A stretch of DNA of 64,000 bases from Apostichopus japonicus (taxonomy: Eukaryota; Echinodermata; Holothuroidea; Aspidochirotida; Stichopodidae): the NCBI RefSeq assembly GCF_037975245.1, contig NC_092561.1, positions 5,692,001-5,756,000 of the forward strand, in the 5' to 3' direction. Under the pieces are notes generated by a model. It saw only the letters and a list, made by a program, of their open reading frames with translations. It ran no database searches and was not told where the DNA came from. Below, piece by piece: positions 23,306 to 33,746 of this stretch. Within the stretch, counting starts at the first letter, position 1. Every line of letters begins with the position of its first letter. Position numbers and translations under genes: made by a program.

Positions 23306-23425
23306 TGTGTATTTTCTGGGATCGATGGTGGTGTCTAACACTTCTGTTACACCTCATTCGAAACTAGGTCAGATTACCGGCATCAGACGTTTCTTAGTGC
23401 GCGAGTCTTCACTCCCTTTAACGAC
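23306..23425. repeat. Dispersed repeat, copy 1 (about 117 bp)
   Basis: The sequence from gtgtgtattttctgggatcg to gcgcgagtcttca is nearly identical to 45030-45145, with a handful of substitutions over about 117 bp. No terminal repeats or coding capacity are evident; it is probably a fragment of an interspersed family. Confidence 0.85.
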
Positions 23426-24324
23426 AAAGCAAACGTATTTTTTTTTTATCTGTAATCCTGTATATGCCATTATTAAATTATATATTTATCTACGGTTCAA
23501 TGTGCATAGACCATTGTAGGGATTTGCAGAACGCTAACTCGTTATGCTTTTTTCTTCCCCCCTTGAAAATGACCATTGGTGTTGAACGTCACTGTAAGGG
23601 TGATGTAATGTTCAAATGACATTAAAAGAATATGTTTTGGCTGAGCTATAAGAATTTATAAGACAATGGATGAACATTAATTAATATTTCGCCGCCCTCC
23701 ACCGAGGAGTCGACGTCATCATGAATTTAGAGAAATAAAGAGGCATTCCAGAAATTTAGGACAGTTTTAAAGGTGGGTTTCTTGGAAACGCAGCAAAGCT
23801 TTAGAAAGAAGACCGGCACCCTTTTGACCTTTGACCTATATCAAGACTAGAATTCTGCCTAAAGCTAAATCTGCTTCTTGTCATTAATGACTCACGCAGT
23901 ACATATATTCGTTTATTTAAAGGATAACGGCCACGCGGCAGTTACCCGGATTACAAAAAAAAGCAGCTCTTCATGATAAAGTTGTTAGGTTAAATACTTT
24001 AGTTTGTAATCATAATCTTCTATCTCTATATAAATAGTACCGGTACTTTGTTCAGTAAAGTGAAATGCAATATTTGGATGAACTTTCAAGACTGTGTTCG
24101 TATTTGACATGACTCAGAAGTATACATTTGTTGATCTAACTAATAACTGGAGAGTATACTGGACTGTTAGAAAGAAAAATGGCAAATTACTGTAATTATA
24201 AGGAGCAGAATTTTTTAATTTATTTGTTTGTTCGTTCTTGTTTTGCTTTTGTCAAGCTTAATTGGCTGTCGTTAATTAATTAACGCCGAGAATACCCCCG
24301 GAGAGGACGTGACGTGACGTGACG

Positions 24325-24326
<2 letters not shown>

Positions 24327-24360
<34 letters not shown>

Positions 24361-24383
24361 CATACATATATATATATATATAT
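24327..24383. repeat. (TA)n microsatellite preceded by gacgt tandem
   Basis: A short tandem of gacgt units at 24305-24325 runs into alternating TA interrupted by TACATACATACA. Confidence 0.9.
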
Positions 24384-25694
24384 GCCAACGGCACAGGATG
24401 TTAACAAAATATGCTCTATATCACATAAATATTAAATGAAATCATGTTTCTCTAACTGAGAGAGTATAACACACCAATCGAGGCCCATTGCCATACAAAT
24501 ACCCCATATATACCCCCCCCCCCCCCCGCCCCCTTCTCTTCAGTCCCATAAATAAGTGAGGCGCCAGACAGCCTCTATACATATCAACAATGTTAAAAAA
24601 GTTCCTTATTTCCTTTAATGTATGCCTATACATATATATAGTATAATACAAAAGTAGTATAAATTAGAATAATACAAAGTAGTATAAAAGTACATATAAA
24701 GTAGTATAAAAAAAAATAATACAAATACAAATAGTATAATATAGTATAATACAAATAGTATAATACCCACAAAAAACCCCCCAAAAGCACAAGTATCATA
24801 ATACTTTGACTACGTACCGTAACATACCGTTTCAATTTAACGAATCCTGTATGTAGTTTTGTGAACAGTAACAAATAAGTCAACCAGACTCTTTTTGCGG
24901 TAGTATATTTCGTCCGTGTATATAGGACGTTTCCTGTTCTGCCGTGTAATATGATTTCCTCAGATTATTGCTATCATTTATGTATGTAGGCCTGTATATC
25001 TTTTATATATGCATTCTATGCATGAAGTAATATGGACTTTGGACGCTTTTCTGAGCAAGTCTTCCCATAAAGTAAGCAGTATGTAGATAACACTCTTTGT
25101 TTTGAAGAGATACAATAAGAATAGTGATCAAAGGGATATCCCCCTATCGGCCTATCATCTATGACGTTGATACGTTGATACCTCCATACGTACGTATGCA
25201 TATTAGGCGATAATGAGTCATGCACATCAAAACATTTTAATGATGCATTTATATATTCATACTATTTAAAATTCACTTTATAATTTGAAAAACAACTTAG
25301 TTATAGTTTTTGCTATAACAAAGTAAAATTGCGTTACTTTATTGCAAACTTTTAAGGGCTTCAATGCACAAAGGAAATTCTGTGTAAGCGATGAAATATT
25401 CAACGAACTCAAGTCAGTCAGTCGTCAACCTGAAAAGGGGAAGATGAGAGGGGGTGGCATTGATGTTCGGACGTACCCCCATCACCCCCCCCCCTCACCC
25501 CAAAGAAAAATATCACCAACATATTTCCATATTTATAGATTGTGATCGTAGTACAAATCACTTTAGATTTACTATAGGCCCTATATGTCGTGATCTTAGC
25601 CAAATGAAAGCCGAGGAGAGCAAAATATTTATAGTCACATGTCTGAATGAAATTTCTAATTATCAATAAATAAACATTCCCAGTGACATTGAGC

Positions 25695-25826
25695 AATAAT
25701 AATCGTGCTTTACAGTATAGTTTCTCTCCTAGGACTATGAAAGACTGGAATACGCAATCCTTGGCCGTTAAGGAGAGCCCTAGTCTTGAGGTGTTTAAGA
25801 CAAGATTGCTCACGCATTGTTACTAG
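25695..25826 (+). pseudogene. Non-LTR retrotransposon (CR1/jockey-like) ORF2 C-terminal remnant
   Basis: The plus-strand frame reads NNRALQYSFSPRTMKDWNTQ, then SLAVKESPSLEVFKTRLLTH and CY-stop. F.PR....DWN.....V...SL..FK..L is the standard C-terminal tail of many LINE ORF2 proteins. The rest of the element is missing, consistent with a dead 5'-truncated insertion. Confidence 0.75.
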
Positions 25827-26289
25827 CACTGCTGCGCTGAGTACCAACATCCTCGTTTTGATACCCGAGAGGGTTTTTAACGAGTACCTAACAGAAACAG
25901 AATATTGCTCTAATAAATTGGTTTAGTTCTAAAGTGAGAAATAACAATAATTAAGACAACACAACGTTTGTTTATTTGTTTGTTTTTGAAGTTAGATTCA
26001 TAGTCATTGAACTGTTACACTGCAGCGTTATGAGGGGGGGGGGGCGCATAGAAAAAAAGATCGGTTGTACAATCTTTACCAGATGATGTTCAATGCTTCC
26101 AGTTGCGTTGTTGTTGCCCGTTATAATAGACCATGATCCTAATTAGGAAGAACATCTTGCGAGTAAATGAACAGGAACATTTAGTCTAACATCGCCGTTA
26201 ATTCCTATAATAATTTAATTTGTCTTATGTTGTGTTATGACGTCACTATGACGTAGAATGTTGATATTTTCTTTCCATTCGGTGATTAG

Positions 26290-27533
26290 TTACTTTTTGC
26301 CGTCGCTGGAGATCGGAAACCGTCCGGCAAATTGAAGATCCACAAATAAGTTTAAGCAGTAGAACCCTGCCGTTGGAATATTAATCGTAATGTGTACCAG
26401 TTCTGTACCCGGCAGTGGGCCTTCATCCGTTGTAACGATGACCCAATCCCTGTACTTTTGAGCAGCAGTATCCGACATGTTGACGATATTCACTAAAATG
26501 TCACCACCGCGTGAGGTCAAAGGTCGTTGAAGGGTCATCAGGCCGTTACCATTCTTCAGCCGTATTGTATATCCTGCCATGTCGACGATGCTCAATTTGT
26601 AATCCTCGAATATTTGCCGTTTACCCCAATCATTATGATTTGCGAATGGTGAAGTAATCAATGGAACTTTTCCTTTGAATACTAACAGAAATGCCGCGTT
26701 TCTATGGTATCCGTCCTTCCCTCGTTCCTTGACGATTAAATGTTCCAGTAAATATTTCCCCGGTTTCGGCAGGAAGATATAACACGCGCGTTTTCCTGGG
26801 TACGTATCCTGATAAATACAATTTTTGATCTCTTTGGATTGCGACGAATAACTTGTTAATCTATACATGACATTTCCCCAAGTAGGACAAGCAAATTGCA
26901 TCAAAAGACGGTTTTCGGTTGTTTCAATAGTCGGTTCGGAGTGACTTATGCATTGATACCCTAACGTAAAACTCTGTGGACTGTTTCCAAATGAGAACCC
27001 GTCTGGTATTAAGTTCGGAGAATTATTCTGTGTTCCCTTCCCGTGTATACAATAGGTGACCAATACACCGTAATCACCGTCACTCTCCTTGTCTGCTGGT
27101 AATGCAAACCCTGCCAATACTGAAAAGAGATATTTCCCTGGACCAGGGAGTTCATACCGAAACACCGCGGTAGTTCCCTCCCAAGATATCAAGACATGGC
27201 TAGCCGTTAGGACTTTCTTTTCGGGTAACTTTGAAACAATGACGTTAATCTTGACCAACCGCGGTATATCGATTCGTATTTCCCCGGTGTTATCAGGCGA
27301 TGTAATGGTACCTTTATGATGAGATGAAAGTGTTGCGTCCGTCAACTGCATCATGAAGCCTTCATAGGGTTCATCTTCCCAGGCCTTTAAAGAGGTGAAG
27401 GGCTTCTCCAGAAGTTGATCCACGTGACCAATTTCTCCACTATGGCTGACAGGAAGGTGTGTATTAGTGAACGATTTCGGCTCACTGAGAAAGTCGTGTT
27501 CTTTCCAACGTTTCGAGAATTTAAGATCAGGAC
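26290..27533 (-). CDS. KY-like gene exon 4 (residues 412-825, C-terminal beta modules and stop)
   Basis: The acceptor is tttctacag. The first codons (GPDLKFSKRWKEHDFLSEP) continue the core domain upstream of the ATG at 27423, so that ATG is internal and not a start. The exon ends SSDGKK-stop. Confidence 0.9.
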
Positions 27534-30500
27534 CTGTAGAAATTGTTTAACAAGAGAGAGAGAGAGAGGAGAAATTGTAGAGCATTATATAAACTATTTT
27601 CCGATTTCTATTTTCTTTGATGGGAGTACTCTATACGATTAAGCCCAAAAGGGTTTCTTAGTTTTACTTCCTTTCACATTTTTTACTTATTTGCAGTTAT
27701 ATTGTCTTGTTCACCTTGTTATACTGTGATATAACAAATAATAATCATAAACAAACCGGTTTGATACGAGTGTATCATGTCCTCTGCTTATTCCATCAGG
27801 AAGATTTTCCAAACTAGTGTAAAATCTTCAGGAGAAGGGTGGGGAGAGGGTGGGGGAGGGGGAGGGGAGCTTCACCACAAGTGTAGAGCTGTTATAGCAC
27901 CGAATGTTAACTAAGTTAGCTAAAAGCAGTGCTTGCCTATACCGCCGTTCTCAGATAAGATCTGCCTTTGGAAAGGATTCAATGCTACTTTTGTACCAAA
28001 TACAGATATATCACCAACACCGCGGTATAAATGGAGTATATCGTGTTGCTGTGACGGTGTTAGCAAACAAAAATGCGTCTTCTTCCATGTCACCGTGGTC
28101 GAAAACGTCATGTGTGACACGCACACATGTGTAGACTGATGGGGAGGAAATGTTAGCAATTTTAGCACCGTTTATTTTCTTCCAAGTCCGGATCAACTAT
28201 TCTGACAGTGTGTTCAATCTTATCGCAAAGGATTAACTCTAGCTTATAGAGTATATTTCTGATAAAATATTAAGGAGGAAAGGGGTGGGGGGGGGGTTAT
28301 TCTGTCACACCCGTATATATAGGAATGTGAATAATGTGATGCCGTGCGTTTGGTTGAAAACCCTTCAAATACTGGAATTTGTAGTGCAGCATGCAGAAAA
28401 GGTCTATTTTGTCGGGTATTTTGAAGTGATTTTTGTTATTTGCCCAGTCAAATGAAAGTCGCATGTCCCACTGCCGTTCGAAGTTGCCCCCCCCCCCCGC
28501 CTCAGAGTGAACCCTCTTCTGACGCTCTTTATTTCCTGTTTTATCTTACCTATGCCTCCAGATCCCCAGGTTGTGTCACATAAGAACGGCTTGCCTTCTA
28601 TTGTTATCTTGTTCCACGCGTGTCCTGCATACTTATCAGTCCCGGCCACATATCCGTAACCTTTCGCCTTCCCGTGCATGACGTCACACGGAAGGTTTGC
28701 CTCCCTATGATAAATAAAAGAGGCTTATTTATATGAAAATGACTAACACTAGACTATTACGCATATATTCCTTAGAATGACAGTAATGTGACGAAGCGAA
28801 GAGAAATATCGTATAAAGCCCTTAAGCCACACCTTGTACACAGGTGGTCCGCAAATTAGAAACTCACTTCCTCCAGATTCCCTCACTCAGTTTTCACCTC
28901 CGCAGGCAATTTCCATTGCGGTAAACCTCGATGCCAAATATGCCCCCATACTACCCCAGGCACCGTGGTCAAGATTCCCAATGTTGACTATAGTCTAAGA
29001 CCCCCTTCCCTCTCTTGTGATTCTATTAATGTTATTTACATTTTCTACTGTACTTTGCAAAGAGGGCAATTATGTTGGTGAAACAGGCTCCCGGTTCCGC
29101 TTACGTTTGAATAATCACAAAACATCTATTCGTGATCATTTTGAAGGATTCCCCGTTTCCGAACATTTCAATCTTTTCAAAATTCTTCTCAAAATTCACT
29201 TCAAAATTCTCTCAAAACCTAAAATGCATTTTAATTGCCTCGAACTTCAAATCCGCCACTGAACGTAAACGTAAAGAAATCGAGTGGATCTTTCGTATTA
29301 AGTCTCACATCACCGGCCTCAACAAAGACTCAACAAAGACCGGCCTCGACAAAGACCCCTTAACAACTTTCAGTTCTACAAACATATGTAATCCGTTCTT
29401 TGCTCCTTAATCCGCTTCTTGTATAGTCATGGTTTATTTGGTTCTAATTCCATCTATGCAACTTACACTTATCTAGCGTCATTCCTTCATTGTGTTACAT
29501 TTTGTACTTTTCATTCCACTGCAAAGTATTACTGACGGAGGTCCCAGGGGACTGAAAATTCCAATATATTTTCTAAAACTTTACTCCTTATTTGTCAATT
29601 ATATGTCATATATTATTTCTCAAAAGAAATTTCTTCAAAACGTCGTCTTTTATTTTATCAATGCCGAAATTTCATCCGTCTTTAGACTTACTTGCACATG
29701 AGTTGAAAAAGTGAGCTGTATCCTGCACATACTGCGGCTCCCTTTTTCAGGGCTTCCATAGGATCTGAACTCAGAGGAGTATTCCGATTAAAGAACACAT
29801 CCACGTCATAAGCTATATTATCGCTGATCCATCGAACGATGGCTCTGTATTTCTGTAGGTCATTCGACGCTGGCTTGATAAGATATGTTACTAACTTGGA
29901 TAAATCTGTCTTAATGTTCTTTGGTGCCTGGTGTGATAAAGAAATAAATGAATCAGATATTATGACAGGTTCTATTATACCGTTTATAGGGACTTACAGT
30001 CGGTCAGAAGACAGGTCGGGCCCGGGACGATTATATAAACCACCCCTCTCCCCTTTGTTTTCAGCTGGAGGAATAATTGATCCATCATCGCAACGCAAAA
30101 TGCTATACAAAATGATCAAATTGATATACAAGTTCAAAGACGCGTCGTAGTAGTTTTCATTACGCAGGAACCATATTTAGGCCAATTTATGAAAGAACAG
30201 CGCCCTGACATATATGCTACGCTAAATAAGAACATTTAATTAGGCCTATGCTTATAAGTGAAGAGGGAGTTAGGAATTGACGGGCATGATATATGTGACA
30301 TTTGATATAATAATTGTTACGGGTAGGCAGGACTCAAAGGTAATGATCTGAGAGCGTATAAAAGTTACGGTATTTAATAAAAGCGCTTATCATATGGGTG
30401 ACATGTGTTAAAACCAGACGCCTTATAGAATTAGCAGTGACATTTTGTTTAAAAGAAGAACGCTGGGTTTGATAATCGACAGGGGAGGAGGGTGGGGAGG

Positions 30501-31443
30501 AGGGGAGGGGAGGAGGTCGGGGAGGGAGGGGAACGGACTTCTAATTATCTTATAGCTCAGCTAAGGCCACGATTAACGAACGATAAATTTCACACTGTAC
30601 CTTTAGAGCGTGGTTGTCTATTTTTCGCATTACTCCCATGTCCGGGATAAGTTTCTTTTTGCCACTCCAAAACGTATCCTCAATTTTGATTGGTCGATCG
30701 AGACCCTCATAGATATGTGGTAATCCTTCCATTAATCCTTCAGTTGGATTTACAGCTGGTATGTCATAGTCGTGCCGCCATTTTGGTTGTGGAATGGAAC
30801 ACGTGAATGTGTTCTGGTTACTCCTGTTTCCCGGGGTGTTACTTTTGACATTACTCGGCTGGTTACTCCTGTTTCCCGGGGTGTTACTTTTGACATTACT
30901 CGGCTTAATTTGTTTCTGTTTCTGCGATACATTCTTTGAGGGCGATACTGAGAGTTTTTTAATATTTACTTTGTTTCCATCTGTTTGTTTCTTCTTTGCT
31001 TTCCTTTTCTCCTTTTCGGTCGTTTTATTTCTCTCATTTTCAATAAATTTAGACCTCTTTTTCTTCTCATCTGTCGCTTTTGTATTTCCTTGAAGATTGT
31101 TATTCTCGTCCAACTTTTTTTCTTCTGTGAATTTCAACAATTCGTCAGAGGATGGCGTTTCTCCTCTAAGATCGTCGATTAATATTATATCGCCCTCTAT
31201 TTTAGAATGTTTCGAAATCCCATGAAGGGATGTGTCATTAACTTTTGTGCCATTCTTCGATAAACCGTCTTCGTAAATATCGCGATTATCATATTCTTTG
31301 ATTCCTTGAATATTTCTCTGGAGCGATATATCGTGACGGTTACCGGTCTTATGGCCTTCATCATGAAGATTATCTGCCCACGCCTGTCGATGTTGGTTAG
31401 GTACTGTCGATGCATCCGAGACTGAAGAACTGCCACAACCCAT
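26290..31443 (-). CDS. Kyphoscoliosis-peptidase/hillarin-like transglutaminase-fold protein, 825 residues, 4 exons
   Basis: The exons are 31443-30601, 29927-29692, 28704-28550 and 27533-26290. All are joined by GT-AG sites in matching phase, giving 2478 nt including the stop. Residues 1-280 are polar and disordered. The transglutaminase-like core (about 275-450) starts at the family signature IDNHALKAP and carries RAIVRWISDNIAYD. The triad is Cys348 (GAAVCAGYSS), His388 (YAGHAWN) and Asp403 (CDTTWGSG), so no key residue is missing. The characteristic loop FLSEPKSFTNTHLP follows. Residues 450-825 hold three beta-rich modules, each closing with a P-x-x-G-x-Y pattern (PGPGKYLFSV, PKPGKYLLEH, PTAGFYCLNL), as in KY/hillarin C-termini. 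Relatives act at the muscle Z-disc (KY) or cleavage furrow (hillarin). Enzymatic activity is unproven for much of the family. The MGC start predicts membrane anchoring. Confidence 0.9.
28550..28704 (-). CDS. KY-like gene exon 3 (residues 360-411, catalytic His and Asp)
   Basis: The acceptor is ttatcatag. The exon encodes KEANLPCDVM, KGYGYVAGTDKYAGHAWN and FLCDTTWGSGGI, giving His388 and Asp403. The donor is G/GTAAGA, phase 1. Confidence 0.9.
28840..29345 (+). pseudogene. Second Penelope-like element remnant (Cys-rich linker plus GIY-YIG), inside KY-like intron 2
   Basis: The plus strand encodes GNFHCGKPRCQICPHT and INVIYIFYC, then after a frameshift near 29060 CKEGNYVGETGSRFRLRLNN and VSEHFN, then after another shift near 29262 ERKRKEIEWIFRIKSHITGL. 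Together these are a broken Penelope GIY-YIG region of a different subfamily from the 17.5-kb copy. It lies antisense to the host gene, between exons 3 and 2. Confidence 0.8.
29692..29927 (-). CDS. KY-like gene exon 2 (residues 282-359, catalytic Cys)
   Basis: The acceptor is acaccag. The exon encodes APKNIKTDLSKLVTYLIKPA through GAAVCAGYSSLFQLMC, including the nucleophile Cys348. The donor is AA/GTAAGT, phase 2. Confidence 0.9.
30601..31443 (-). CDS. KY-like gene exon 1 (residues 1-281, acylated disordered N-terminus)
   Basis: It begins MGCGSSS, combining an N-myristoylation Gly2 with Cys3 for palmitoylation. Residues 126-183 are strongly Lys-rich. Residues 181-210 are two identical copies of PSNVKSNTPGNRSNQ. 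It ends ...KIDNHALK at an AAG/GTACAG donor, phase 0. Without the splice the frame closes at 30550. Confidence 0.85.
30814..30903 (-). repeat. Two identical 45-bp tandem units inside KY-like exon 1
   Basis: The unit encodes PSNVKSNTPGNRSNQ twice (residues 181-210). The units appear identical at nucleotide level, implying a recent in-frame duplication and likely length polymorphism. Confidence 0.9.
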
Positions 31444-33368
31444 TTTGGTAATGGTGGGATAATCTCCAGACTATAACTGTTGATGATAAAAATTTTGATA
31501 ATAAGAGAAATAAAGTGAAGCCACGAAGGTATTACGGATGAATCTAAGCGTATATGATGTCTTTAAAGGCACAAAATTAATTTTGAAATGTTGTAGACCA
31601 CTCTTATCAGTCCAGTTTGGTTTTCAATGACACTTTTAATTTATGAGAAATGAAGCTTTTGTTATCAGCTGAGGTTCGTCAGTTAAAACGACTGGACTAT
31701 GTAGTATAATAATATACGGAACAGTAAAGGTCAGTTCCTTAGATGCAACACAAAACTCAATGTAAAAAATCACAAATTTTAAGGCCTGTTTATAATCTGT
31801 TTACAAATTTTTCAACGTTAGAAAATGGCATTTTCTACATGTTGACGTTATTTTATCTCAGTTCCACGACGGCGTTCGAAATTAATTTATATATCATGGC
31901 TTCCTGTTTCATTACTAGAATGAATAATTAATTATAAAAGACGTTAATTGCTTGTTGACGGAGTCACTGAAGTAACTTTGTCATGTTTCTAACAAACCCA
32001 AATTGATATGAAAAGTTATGACTCAGAATATCATCTTGCTAAAATATTATTTAGAATATATAAAAAAATTAAAAAAATAATTAGGTGATTTAGGCCATTG
32101 GAGTTACCAGTAAATGTCGTGAACGAGTTCGGCCATGCCATGCAATTGTTATATGAAAAATAAATATCGTATATAGCCTACGTGTATGGATTCGTTGGAT
32201 AGGAACATAATTTAACAGTATATGGGCTGGTATCATTCGTTTTGAGTACGTGCGGAAATCTCGTTATTCAACGAGACGTTCAATCAGCGGGTGTGTTAAC
32301 TCAAACTAGGCACTATTCAAATACAGCAAACTTGGCGGAAACACTCAGAGACTTGCAAATAGGAGTTGATAAATACGCGTTCTCCCCTAATTGTTTAGAC
32401 TTGCGTACCCTGGAACTGTCGATAATCGGGAAGGGGTCGGTGATGGGAAGGAAGGGAGATGGAGAGGGAGAGGAAGGCGAAGGGGAGGGTACACTTGACG
32501 ATAACATCGACTATATTACTTGACGATAACATCGACGAAGTTAATGGTACATGTCCATGTCTAAATTCCGTGTATATTGCAATCTAATTAAATTTTAGAT
32601 ATATTTTTATTTTTACTCCCTGTAATGACAGCCCCAGGCGATCAATACTAGTGAGATTTGAAATTAAAATTGACTATAGTGCCGTACGTGTTTTCCGTAA
32701 GTTATGGTTATAATTACCGACAGTCTAACAATTTTTGGGTGAGGAAAATCTACCAATGTTTGTCTGGGGAAGATTTGTAAGAAATAAGCCATATTTGCGA
32801 AATTTTTTTGTAGAATAATTCTTTCGGGCTGATACTGTATACGTATATGTAGAATTGTCGGGATTGCTCTCTCTGTATGATGTCAATTTGTGTATATATT
32901 AGCTTTGTTAACAACACCAATAATATATAACCACAGTCATACCAACCATCCAACAATCTTGTCAGCATGTCACCATGAAGGTTTAAGTTCAGTATCTCCG
33001 GGATACTCCAATATATATCGCGGTAAAGTTCATGAAGAGTTTATTTACACAAAACATACTTTGCTTCAAGTGTCGTTTACGACAAACAAAATCATATATG
33101 ATGACCACGGATATAGGAAGTGTATTCTGCATGTATATATAAGAATGCATAACAAATTAGTTATGGATCGGCAGTAGAAAAACAAATACCCGAGTATTCC
33201 CCCCCCCCCCTCCTTCCCCAGCAACGAAGCACCCATGTTTGGTTCACAGCGTAAGTAACTTCCGTTTAGTGCATTAGTTTATAGGGTACATGGATTATAC
33301 AGACAACATTGGGAAGGGAGATTGTTAGTTTCTTATATTTCGTTGAAATTTGTCATTGAAATTTTCCA

Positions 33369-33746
33369 CAGGGGGGCAAGCAACTATATACTTCGGTGGA
33401 GGGGGATTTATCCCCCCAAACTAACTCCCGCCCCCTCCTCCACCTGGCACTGGCACACAGAATATTACAGAAAAAACCTAGTGTAGGCCCACAGTATAAC
33501 GTGTACATGCATGTGCCGTACAACCTAAACAGTAGAAAATTCTTCAACATTATTTCAAAAGTTGCAAAATATTGTACAATTTAACATCTAAGCAACCCAC
33601 CATTTTGCCAAAACTTTTCAAAGGGAGAGGGGTCCACCCATCTCCTCGCAACATTACATATTATTACACCCCCCCCCCCCACAACACCCCCCACCAGCCC
33701 TCTCTCTCGCGCCCATTGTAGTACAAATATGGTGCTTGCGCCCCTG
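33369..33746. mobile_element. hAT-type MITE
   Basis: It starts CAGGGGGGCAAGCAAC and ends GGTGCTTGCGCCCCTG, an inverted pair with few mismatches. It is flanked by 8-bp sequences attttcca and gttgtcca (6 of 8 identical). The CAGGG termini and 8-bp duplication are hallmarks of the hAT superfamily. At 378 bp it has no transposase and would need one in trans. Confidence 0.75.

Larger units (their letters stand above)
20432..26289. other. Intergenic, repeat-rich
   Basis: No coding exon is recognised. It contains poly-C/G runs, the TA/GGGCC array at 21.2-21.4 kb, a degenerate MITE copy at 22.3-22.7 kb, a dispersed repeat at 23.3 kb, TA repeats at 24.3 kb, an ATAGTATAA-type array near 24640-24760 and a LINE tail at 25.7 kb. 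A minus-strand AATAAA at 25976-25971 is a candidate poly(A) signal for the KY-like gene, about 315 bp past its stop. Confidence 0.5.

Noticed and set aside
25418..25813. 131-residue minus ORF
   Set aside because: It is antisense to the LINE C-terminal remnant and to a poly-C/G tract.
32242..32523. 93-residue plus ORF ending in a Gly/Glu-rich stretch
   Set aside because: No start context, splice logic or family support; the tail is a GGAGAG low-complexity run.
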